The notes beneath the pieces are model-generated. The model saw nothing but the letters and a program-made list of their open reading frames with translations, was not told where the DNA came from and did no database searches. Shown here in pieces: positions 25,128-32,946 of a stretch of DNA of 64,000 bases (its first letter is position 1; the number at the start of each line of letters is the position of its first letter). The stretch spans positions 62,001 through 126,000 of the forward strand of contig NZ_JAJUBB010000004.1 of NCBI RefSeq assembly GCF_028683135.1, given 5' to 3'. Source of the DNA: Enterovibrio qingdaonensis (lineage in GTDB: Bacteria > Pseudomonadota > Gammaproteobacteria > Enterobacterales > Vibrionaceae). Position numbers and translations under genes: made by a program.

Positions 25128-26402
25128 ATGAGTGAAGGGAAGCAACACGCAGATAATCACGATTCTGTCTTGGTCGACGGAGATTGGCCTATCGGCACCA
25201 AAGGAGTGTGGATCACCCCGAAAGATACTGGCCGCTATCACCTAATACACGATGAGATCAGCTTACCTGCCGCGGTTATCTTAGAAAACGCCCTCAACAA
25301 TAACGCTGACTGGATGCAACGCTTCGCAACCGTGCACAGTGTTGAACTGTGTCCACACGGCAAAACGACAATGACACCCGCCCTGTTCCAAAAGCAGCTG
25401 GAAGAAGGTGCGTGGGGGATCACGGTGGCCACCCCGCCTCAGGCAGATGTGGCAGCAAAAGCCGGTGCTGAAAACATCATCATGGCGAATCAACTCGTTG
25501 GCCGCGCGAACATGTCGGCCGTTTCACACTTGTTGAATCGAACATCAGTCAGCTTTTATTGCAGCGTTGACAATCACGTTAACGTCAAACAACTCTCTGA
25601 TTTCTTCGCGCCTCTGGGACAAAAAATCAATGTGCTTATTGAGCTGGGCGTTGATGGTGGCAGGTGCGGCATTCGCAACCTCTCTGACGCACAAGCTTTA
25701 GCCTCATATATTCGTGGGCTTCCCGGTGTTGCTCTTGCAGGGGTCGAAGTTTACGAAGGCGTAATTCACGGCGAGAATGACGAGCAACAAGTATCAGCGT
25801 TTATCCGTCAATCTGCCGAGTTTTGCCGCTTGCTTAAAGACATGGATGTCATCGAGAGCCAGCACCCTGTACTGACAGGAGCAGGGTCTGCGTGGTATGA
25901 CGTCGTGTCAGATATTTTCCAACAATACGACGATTTACTGGCAATAATCCGTCCAGGTTGTTACCTCACTCATGACACGGGGATCTATCAAACTGCTCAG
26001 GAAAAGGTGATGCAACGCGCCCAAAACGGTAAAAAAGTCGCCACCAACCTCGGCGGTGATTTGCAGAATGCGTTAGAAGTCTGGGCCTATGTCGTGTCGT
26101 TACCTGAAGCAGGAAAAGCCGTCGTCGGATTGGGCAAACGTGATGCTGCCTATGATGCAGGTTTGCCTGTGGTCGAACGCGGCTTTCGCGCCGGAAAACC
26201 CTTCGATATAGCAGGGCTGGAAGCCACTGCCATCATGGATCAACATCTGTTCATTAACGTTCCTGATAACATCACACTCGAGGTGGGTGACATACTCGCG
26301 TTCTCCACTTCCCATCCGTGTTTAACCTTTGACAAGTGGCGGTATATTGCACTCGCCGATGACGAATTTGTCGTCGAAAAGTGGATGCCAACGCAGTTTT
26401 AA
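25128..26402 (+). CDS. DSD1-type PLP enzyme (D-serine dehydratase / D-threonine aldolase-like, amino acid deaminase)
   Basis: The start at 25128 follows TTAGGAGAAAATCG, and the reading frame's further upstream extension lacks a binding site. The protein has 424 residues. It has the alanine-racemase-like N-terminal barrel with the PLP lysine K79 in CPHGKTTMTP. The C-terminal metal site typical of the family is H396/C398 in STSHPCLTFDKW. Such enzymes act on D-amino acids (D-serine dehydration, D-threonine or 3-hydroxy-D-aspartate cleavage), usually with zinc or manganese. It is monocistronic. The exact reaction is not determinable here. Confidence 0.83.
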   Translation: MSEGKQHADNHDSVLVDGDWPIGTKGVWITPKDTGRYHLIHDEISLPAAVILENALNNNADWMQRFATVHSVELCPHGKTTMTPALFQKQLEEGAWGITVATPPQADVAAKAGAENIIMANQLVGRANMSAVSHLLNRTSVSFYCSVDNHVNVKQLSDFFAPLGQKINVLIELGVDGGRCGIRNLSDAQALASYIRGLPGVALAGVEVYEGVIHGENDEQQVSAFIRQSAEFCRLLKDMDVIESQHPVLTGAGSAWYDVVSDIFQQYDDLLAIIRPGCYLTHDTGIYQTAQEKVMQRAQNGKKVATNLGGDLQNALEVWAYVVSLPEAGKAVVGLGKRDAAYDAGLPVVERGFRAGKPFDIAGLEATAIMDQHLFINVPDNITLEVGDILAFSTSHPCLTFDKWRYIALADDEFVVEKWMPTQF

Positions 26403-26415
26403 TTCTCCGGCCTAT

Positions 26416-26445
26416 CGTGCCCTCCGTTCAAAGGGCACGCTTTCT
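26416..26445 (+). terminator. Weak terminator-like hairpin
   Basis: CGTGCCCT (26416-26423) pairs with AGGGCACG (26432-26439), followed by CTTTCTG. It lies 14 bases after the DSD1-type gene. Confidence 0.45.
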
Positions 26446-26570
26446 GATCCCACTACCTTACCGATGCTTCAGTTTTAAACATTATCATCGAAGAGAAATG
26501 TTTCCTTTGTTCTGCGCACTACGCTTTTTCTGGAAGCACACAATGTTGGCAAGGAAAAGGGAATATCATT

Positions 26571-27884
26571 ATGACAAAAGACAAAAAAGAATCGGGCCAA
26601 GGTATCTATGAGATTTACCAATCTCAACCGGAATCCGCGGACGAACAGGTGTTTGGGCGAAAGAGTTATTCAGACAGACGCGGTTTTTTAAAAGGCGCGG
26701 GGTTAGCGACCATGGCTGCGGTTCTAGGAGGAGCCATTCCATTTCACCGCAACATGCCAGCAGGAATGATTCCTGCCGCCTTTGCTGAAGGGCTCGACGA
26801 TGTTGTTATTGAAGGAAAAGATGGCCTAACTGTACTCAATGACCGACCTGTAAACGCAGAGACCCCACCACATTTGCTCAACGATGATATTACGCCAACA
26901 ACACGTCACTTCATTCGTAACAATGGTATTCCGCCCACAGACGTTTCACCTGAAGCGTGGACACTGACGATTGATGGACTTGTTGATCAACCCATGACAC
27001 TCACCATCGATGATTTAAAAAATAACTTCGATGTCGTTGAGCAACAGCTCGTTGTGGAATGTGGCGGCAACGGAAGGGCATTCTTTGAACCGAAGGCGAA
27101 AGGAAACCAATGGACATACGGAGCAGTCGCCTGCTCAAATTGGACAGGTGTCCGCTTAGCTGACGTATTAAAAGCCGCAGGCGTTCAAGAAGGTGCTGTC
27201 TATACCGCGCATTATGGCGCGGACAAGCACCTCTCTGGAAAGGAAGGCAAACTCGCCATTTCCCGCGGTCTACCCATAGCAAAAGCGATGGGCACCGAAA
27301 ACCTGATTGCCTTTGCGCAAAATGGCGAGCCTTTACACCCTATGAATGGCGCGCCGCTTCGTTTGGTTGTCCCCGGCTGGCCCGGTTCATGTTCTCAAAA
27401 ATGGCTGACACGTATTCAAGTGCGCGATCAGGTGCATGATGGGCCGAAGATGACCGGAAAGGCCTACCGTGTGCCGAATCATCCCGTAGCCCCGGGTGAA
27501 AAAGTGGCAAAGGAAGACTTCGTTATTATCGAACGCATGCCTGTCAAATCACTCATCACCTCGCCACAAACTAATTCGCAAATTGATGGCAATGAAGTCG
27601 CCATTAAAGGGCATGCGTGGTCTGGGGACCGAAATGTCGACAAGGTGCAAATATCGTCTGACTTTGGTGCGACCTGGATGGATGCCGAACTATCAGCACC
27701 AGCCAATGAAGGCGCGTGGCAAACATTTACTGCAAAAGTGACGTTCCCCCAACCGGGCTATTACGAAGTGTGGGCTAAAGTCACCGATGATCAGGGGGTC
27801 AGCCAACCTTTTGCGATCGCATGGAATCCAAAAGGTTACCTCAACAATACCTTCCACCGTGTCGCGCTGGTTGTGAAGGGATAA
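26571..27884 (+). CDS. Tat-exported sulfite oxidase family molybdoenzyme (SorA-like)
   Basis: The protein has 437 residues. A twin-arginine signal (SDRRGFLKG, residues 34-42) sits after an unusually long polar N-region and before a hydrophobic stretch, so folded export to the periplasm is expected. The oxidoreductase molybdopterin-binding domain has the likely molybdenum ligand C164 in VVECGGNGR, and a C-terminal Mo-co dimerisation domain (from ~310) follows. Family members oxidise sulfite to sulfate and pass electrons to a cytochrome c. The next gene, four bases downstream, encodes a diheme cytochrome c, which fits a SorAB-type dehydrogenase. Other substrates, such as oxidised methionine compounds, are possible. 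Confidence 0.85.
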   Translation: MTKDKKESGQGIYEIYQSQPESADEQVFGRKSYSDRRGFLKGAGLATMAAVLGGAIPFHRNMPAGMIPAAFAEGLDDVVIEGKDGLTVLNDRPVNAETPPHLLNDDITPTTRHFIRNNGIPPTDVSPEAWTLTIDGLVDQPMTLTIDDLKNNFDVVEQQLVVECGGNGRAFFEPKAKGNQWTYGAVACSNWTGVRLADVLKAAGVQEGAVYTAHYGADKHLSGKEGKLAISRGLPIAKAMGTENLIAFAQNGEPLHPMNGAPLRLVVPGWPGSCSQKWLTRIQVRDQVHDGPKMTGKAYRVPNHPVAPGEKVAKEDFVIIERMPVKSLITSPQTNSQIDGNEVAIKGHAWSGDRNVDKVQISSDFGATWMDAELSAPANEGAWQTFTAKVTFPQPGYYEVWAKVTDDQGVSQPFAIAWNPKGYLNNTFHRVALVVKG

Positions 27885-27888
27885 ACCA

Positions 27889-28545
27889 ATGATAAAAACA
27901 ATGTTGATTGAGCGGATTGTTCCGCTCTCTTTTACCGTAGTACTGGCAACCCTTCCTGCGCATGCCAATGAAGCACTGATAGCTGCGGGGGAGCAACAAG
28001 CCCTTGTTTGCAAAGCTTGCCATCAAATTGAAGAAGGTGGCGTGACGGTAGTCGGCCCGCCGTTATGGGGCTTAGCAGAGCGAAATATCGCAGGCTTTGA
28101 TGGCTATCCTTACAGTGAAGCACTGAAAAAACATACAGGCAGTTGGGACGCGTCATCCCTTGATGCTTTCCTTGCCGCACCGTCCGAGTTTTCACCCGGC
28201 ACCAACATGGTATTCCCCGGCGTTAAAGACCCTGGCGCGCGCGCTGCGATCATCGCATGGCTAGCGACGAAAAACCCAACCCCTCCAGATTGGGTAACAG
28301 CCAGTTCCGGCACAGAGATCAAATCTGTCGGCGACGGAATATTAACGCCTGATGACAACATGACCTTGGTCGCCGCCGCCTGTTCGTCATGCCATTCACT
28401 TCACCTCGTCGTTCAACAGGGGCTAAGCAAAGACAGTTGGGATGAAACGTTAGAATGGATGGTCGATGAACAGGGAATGGATCCTCTACCTGCAGAGGAA
28501 CACGAGAAAGTCCTGATTTATCTGGCTAAGCACTATGGAGAATAA
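27889..28545 (+). CDS. Diheme cytochrome c, electron acceptor of the molybdoenzyme (SorB-like fusion)
   Basis: The protein has 218 residues with a signal peptide (ends ATLPAHA). The first heme site, CKACH (41-45), lies in a class I cytochrome c domain whose axial Met is probably M107 in GTNMVFPG. The second, CSSCH (165-169), starts a short SorB-like domain with WDETLEWMVDEQGM. Classical SorB has one heme, so this looks like a fusion of a soluble class I cytochrome with a SorB subunit. It begins four bases after the molybdoenzyme stop and is surely co-transcribed. It should carry electrons towards the respiratory chain in the periplasm. Confidence 0.85.
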   Translation: MIKTMLIERIVPLSFTVVLATLPAHANEALIAAGEQQALVCKACHQIEEGGVTVVGPPLWGLAERNIAGFDGYPYSEALKKHTGSWDASSLDAFLAAPSEFSPGTNMVFPGVKDPGARAAIIAWLATKNPTPPDWVTASSGTEIKSVGDGILTPDDNMTLVAAACSSCHSLHLVVQQGLSKDSWDETLEWMVDEQGMDPLPAEEHEKVLIYLAKHYGE

Positions 28546-28651
28546 GAAACAGAGAGAGGGAGAGAACGCACAATTCCACCCTACTTTCCTTTTCTCTTTT
28601 TCACGCTCTTGTAAGCTTGCTTCACTCGCCAATTACACGTAATCGATTTTC

Positions 28652-31543
28652 ATGACCAAAATATCGACCATTCAGCGCGCGCTTGCGCTAACCGTCCCTT
28701 TGGCTCTTGCACCTGCTGCGGGTGCAAATGACATAAGCAGTACTCCTCTTATCGGTGCGGTATATAACACCAGCCAACTTGCGTTTTCGCACCTTTTCAA
28801 GTCGATGGAATTTAGTGCCGTCACAACACGAGACGCTGCTCTTTTTACCGTAGGAGGAGTGTCCTTAGATGCTCTCATCGTGACACTGCCGCTTGATGTC
28901 GATGTGAAAGCGAGAGTGATTGCCCAATTATCTAACCCCGTTTATTCCATTCAGCTTGGTCACCTGCTTTACAATTTTTACGACAAGTACACGGGCGATA
29001 TCGTCAATGAAGACATATTTAGAGGCTATTTACTGAAGACCTTTTCAGAGTCCGAATTAAAAAATTGGCAACATACTCTCTTTACACTTGAACAAGTGAA
29101 TATTGAGCCGGATGAAAATGCTGATACACATGCCGCGATAGTAAACCGACAGTTTATTGCCATGCTTGTCACCCTCTATGACGCCTTATTTGGCAAAGAC
29201 AAACTGCTGCATGGCTCGGATTTGCCCGATCAATATACATACCTTACAGACAGCCCGGCTGACAAAGAAACCGTAGCTACTGTGCAAGGAATCTTGCTCC
29301 AACTCCTTCGCCAATACAGTGACAGTCTTGAAGAGGGCGATATCAAATCTGCCATTTTACGTGTTATTGACGATGGCAGACCTGAGAATCAAGAAAAAGA
29401 AAACAACCAAGCGCAAGCGATTACGATAAGCCTTATCGACTTTGTCCGTCTCAATGTCCTCAAGGGTTACCGCCAGTTCCTGCTAGACAAAGCAAAATCT
29501 GAAGCCGTCAGCGACTGGCTGACGACAACGTTAAAAGACGACCCCAATTCGGTGCTTGAGTACCTGAGCTATCAAAACTCGCGCCCTATGGCAGTGCAAA
29601 TTGTGGTAGACGGCCTGCAGCAAAGCTTAATGCAAGGCCTAGTCAGCACTGCTCCCTCACCCTTTCTTCAGCAAGTCAAAATTGATGAGTTGAGTTCAGA
29701 AAGCTTTGCGCCGTCTAACAACGAAACGACATCTACGGATGTTATGCCTGATAACCGATTCCTTTATCAAATAGCGGATGAACCCTTTAATGACCCCCGC
29801 TATCTGCCTTTTTTCAGGCAGCTTTATGAAAGCGACCGAAATGGTGTTGTCGCGTTCGGGGTATCCACTACGCCAACGATCAGTGTTCGTAATCTTCCCA
29901 TCGTGAAGACTGGAGCAAACGTCGCCGGAGAAGGCGGCACGGGTATTCCAAACTTCCATTTTGTAGATCGCAAACAAGACCGTGCTTATTACTTCTTTGG
30001 TAATGACGCATTGCAACTCGACCCCTTGTTTGATGGGAATGGTGCCAAAACACAGTTTGAACGCCTGATCCCTATGGTCACGTTAAACTGCAATGCCCAA
30101 TACGACTGGTATGCGCAATCAAGTTACGACCCGCTGTTAAACCTTGGTTTGGGCGAGGCCATCCGTGATTTTGGTGAGCAACGTTGTCTGAACGATCTCG
30201 AGCGACGCGGGAAAGAAGAGGTTTTGCTCAGAAAAGAGCGACAACAAATCATCCAAGATATCCAAGGTTATCTGGATATTTCAGTTTGGCAGCCTGTCAC
30301 GCGCTACACCAAGCGACTCGCTGTAGAAGACCAGCTCAAACGCTATGCCGAAAAATCGCAAAAAGGTCTGCCTGATTTCGTTCTGGCTTATAACCCATGG
30401 GCTGATCACTTTGCGCACTTCACGGGTCCATTTGCTGACGAAATCCTTGCACCAACGGGTGAGCTGAACCGATTAGATTATTGGCTTGGGCGCATGGAGT
30501 CAGTCTACAAAGAGGCGGGCGTTTACGATCAGGTGCTTTGGGGAATGGCTGGCGATCATGGTTTAACGCCTGTTCACTTTATTGTGAGCCCTGAAAAGGC
30601 CGTTTTCGAAGGCATGAGAGATGACTATGGTATCACGCCTGTTATTCGGAAAATCTCGTCTGATGAAGGCGAAGGCCCAAAGATCACCCATGCTTTCCGT
30701 TATCCGAGTAATCGAGGGGTCGACATTATTGTTGCGTCGACGGCGGGCGGAAACTACATGATGGATATGTTTAACTCAACCCGAGGCTGGGCAACACAAC
30801 CTCTCTTTCACGAGCTTACGTTTTGGAAGCCTTTGTCATCGGCAGCCGATGCGCCAGCGATAGACATCGTCCATGAAACCGTCACGCGCTTAGGAGATAG
30901 CCTAGATTACCTTGCCGTACGTGAAAATGATTGCAGTGTTGAACGATGCACCCTGCGTTTGGTCGGTGAGCGAGGCGGAAAACGGGTTGATGAGTTTATT
31001 GAACGGGTCGGGACAAATACACGTTACTTCGCCAAGAATAAGGTTACGCCGGTTCTGCTCGACCTTTATGAGCAGAACCCGTATGCCGCGCAGCAATCAG
31101 AGCAACTGAAAGCGGAAAAAACCTCGCTTCTTCAGAAGTGCGTGGAAAATGCTAACGCAACGCTTCCCAACACGTGGTGCAGTGAGGATGAATGGCGACA
31201 ATTAACGCGCCTCACACCGCGACCAGACAGTATCAATCAGTTAGCACATTTGTATGACGAGGACAGAGCAGGGAGTATCAATCTATTCCCAGCACAAGGC
31301 ATTGGTTACAACACCAAAGTGCCGGGGCGCCATGCAGGTGAGCATTTCCATGAAAAAGATGCATTCATTGGCTTTTGGGGCATTCCTGTTGACGCACCTA
31401 CGCGAATAACTACCGCAGTCAACGGCTCACTATCTCCAACTATCTACGAATACCTTACAGGGAACACAGTCACTGCCGGCCTTGATGGATGGGGCTTCCC
31501 ATCTTTGCTCAATCAACTTAACGAACAAAACGTCGACCAATAA
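28652..31543 (+). CDS. Very large alkaline-phosphatase-superfamily protein (type I phosphodiesterase/nucleotide pyrophosphatase-like)
   Basis: The protein has 963 residues with a signal peptide (ends PAAGA). Residues ~30-400 are helical and match nothing I recognise. From about 430 the superfamily appears: a possible nucleophile T430 in GGTGIPNFHF, then D585 and H589 in WADHFAHF, D635-H636 in MAGDHGL, and H894/H898 in GRHAGEHFHEKD. These positions fit the two-metal site of nucleotide pyrophosphatases and phosphodiesterases. The first metal Asp usually found just before the nucleophile is not obvious. Members cleave phosphate diesters or phosphonates in the periplasm. The substrate is unknown, and a terminator separates it from the polysaccharide genes downstream. 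Confidence 0.72.
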   Translation: MTKISTIQRALALTVPLALAPAAGANDISSTPLIGAVYNTSQLAFSHLFKSMEFSAVTTRDAALFTVGGVSLDALIVTLPLDVDVKARVIAQLSNPVYSIQLGHLLYNFYDKYTGDIVNEDIFRGYLLKTFSESELKNWQHTLFTLEQVNIEPDENADTHAAIVNRQFIAMLVTLYDALFGKDKLLHGSDLPDQYTYLTDSPADKETVATVQGILLQLLRQYSDSLEEGDIKSAILRVIDDGRPENQEKENNQAQAITISLIDFVRLNVLKGYRQFLLDKAKSEAVSDWLTTTLKDDPNSVLEYLSYQNSRPMAVQIVVDGLQQSLMQGLVSTAPSPFLQQVKIDELSSESFAPSNNETTSTDVMPDNRFLYQIADEPFNDPRYLPFFRQLYESDRNGVVAFGVSTTPTISVRNLPIVKTGANVAGEGGTGIPNFHFVDRKQDRAYYFFGNDALQLDPLFDGNGAKTQFERLIPMVTLNCNAQYDWYAQSSYDPLLNLGLGEAIRDFGEQRCLNDLERRGKEEVLLRKERQQIIQDIQGYLDISVWQPVTRYTKRLAVEDQLKRYAEKSQKGLPDFVLAYNPWADHFAHFTGPFADEILAPTGELNRLDYWLGRMESVYKEAGVYDQVLWGMAGDHGLTPVHFIVSPEKAVFEGMRDDYGITPVIRKISSDEGEGPKITHAFRYPSNRGVDIIVASTAGGNYMMDMFNSTRGWATQPLFHELTFWKPLSSAADAPAIDIVHETVTRLGDSLDYLAVRENDCSVERCTLRLVGERGGKRVDEFIERVGTNTRYFAKNKVTPVLLDLYEQNPYAAQQSEQLKAEKTSLLQKCVENANATLPNTWCSEDEWRQLTRLTPRPDSINQLAHLYDEDRAGSINLFPAQGIGYNTKVPGRHAGEHFHEKDAFIGFWGIPVDAPTRITTAVNGSLSPTIYEYLTGNTVTAGLDGWGFPSLLNQLNEQNVDQ

Positions 31544-31554
31544 TCCGCAATAAG

Positions 31555-31592
31555 CCTCTCTGAGTGCCCATGCCCAGAGAGGTTACTTTTTC
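31555..31592 (+). terminator. Intrinsic terminator after the phosphodiesterase-like gene
   Basis: CCTCTCTG (31555-31562) pairs with CAGAGAGG (31575-31582), followed by TTACTTTTT. Confidence 0.75.
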
Positions 31593-31863
31593 ATCGCCGC
31601 GTAAGCCAATTTGTAAATCTGCCATTACAACCGCTCTCAATCTGTAACTTGCTTGCCGCATTACAATCTTGCGCTTAACGCCTTATTATGTGATGTTGAT
31701 CCAAAATATATGCAAATTGAGTGGTTATTTTTCATGCTTTCACATTTGCAATTGGTTCTAGACTCCGCCAGATTTCAGTGAATGAGACACAACGACTGTG
31801 TAATTCGTCTGAAACTGCAAGTAATACCCATTTGATTGTTGCAGTAGTAAGAGCACCCCAGCT
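31593..31863. other. Presumed promoter region of the wecB-nfrB-nfrA operon
   Basis: No gene is visible in this 271-bp stretch. It is AT-rich and contains spaced inverted copies TGCAAAT (31711-31717) and ATTTGCA (31744-31750). A promoter for the exopolysaccharide genes must lie here because a terminator closes the preceding gene. Confidence 0.4.
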
Positions 31864-32946
31864 ATGGAATATCACGCCCTCATCGTGACAGGCACTCGCC
31901 CAGAAGTAATTAAAATGGCGCCTGTTTACCACGCACTTAAAAACAACGACGTTTCCGTACGTTGGTGCCACTCAGGTCAACACGACACACTCGCCGACCA
32001 AGCCTTCAAGCATTTCGATATTTCTCCAGATATCACGTTACAACGACCCAAGGCGGACGATCTTTCTTCACTTTGCGCAGGGCTTCTCGCCCAATTAAGC
32101 ACTGTAATTAGTGAAGAAAAGCCAACATGTGTTCTTGTTCATGGGGATACCAGTTCAACACTCGCCGCCGCTCAAGCGGCTTTTTATCATCAAATTCCTA
32201 TCATTGCGCATGTTGAAGCAGGACTTCGTTCAGGGAATCTTTTCCACCCTTTCCCAGAAGAAGCAAATCGAAAGCAGGTCGCTACTATTGCTAGCCGACA
32301 TTATCCTCCCACTCCACGCGCACTCACGGCATTGCTGGCTGAAAACGTAAATCCCGACCAGATTCTCACCACAGGTAATACCGTCATCGATGCACAGCAT
32401 TACCTGATAAAACAAAACAAAGTAGCGCAACCAGAAGATAAACATCTGGTGTTAGTCACCGCTCACCGACGTGAAAACTGGGAGAACCTGCCGGTTATCT
32501 GCGGAGCGGTAAATTCACTGGCGAAACAACGCCCAGATTTAACCTTTATCTTTGCCACTCACCCAAATCCAGCGGTGCTCTCTCAGGTTAAACAGCACCT
32601 TTCAACCAGAGACAATATCCAACTTAGTGAACCAATGGGCTATCTGGAACTTCAGCAAACCCTAGCAAACGCTGCGTTGGTGCTGACTGACTCTGGTGGC
32701 ATTCAAGAAGAAGCACCAACCTACCGGGTACCTGTTGTGGTATTACGAGAAACAACGGAGCGCCCTGAGGCTTGTGATATTGGTATTGCCATTCTTGCCG
32801 GCGCAGCAAATACGCAAAGAATTTTGACCGCAGCGCAAGAGCTGCTCGATCGACAATCGTCGTTTTTCGTCAACCCTTTTGGTGATGGGACGGCTGCCGA
32901 AGCCATCGCAAAGGACATCAAGGAGCTGTTCAATGAGCTTCCTTGA
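31864..32946 (+). CDS. wecB: UDP-N-acetylglucosamine 2-epimerase
   Basis: The protein has 360 residues. It opens with the signature LIVTGTRPEVIKMAPV and has VLVHGDTSST (near residue 80), HVEAGLRSG (~116-124), FPEEANR, VTAHRRENW (~199-207) and LTDSGGIQEEAP (~274-285), all conserved in WecB/MnaA. It interconverts UDP-GlcNAc and UDP-ManNAc in the cytoplasm. Here it overlaps the nfrB-like synthase gene by 14 bases and not an enterobacterial-common-antigen cluster. It most likely supplies UDP-ManNAc directly to that synthase. Confidence 0.93.
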   Translation: MEYHALIVTGTRPEVIKMAPVYHALKNNDVSVRWCHSGQHDTLADQAFKHFDISPDITLQRPKADDLSSLCAGLLAQLSTVISEEKPTCVLVHGDTSSTLAAAQAAFYHQIPIIAHVEAGLRSGNLFHPFPEEANRKQVATIASRHYPPTPRALTALLAENVNPDQILTTGNTVIDAQHYLIKQNKVAQPEDKHLVLVTAHRRENWENLPVICGAVNSLAKQRPDLTFIFATHPNPAVLSQVKQHLSTRDNIQLSEPMGYLELQQTLANAALVLTDSGGIQEEAPTYRVPVVVLRETTERPEACDIGIAILAGAANTQRILTAAQELLDRQSSFFVNPFGDGTAAEAIAKDIKELFNELP

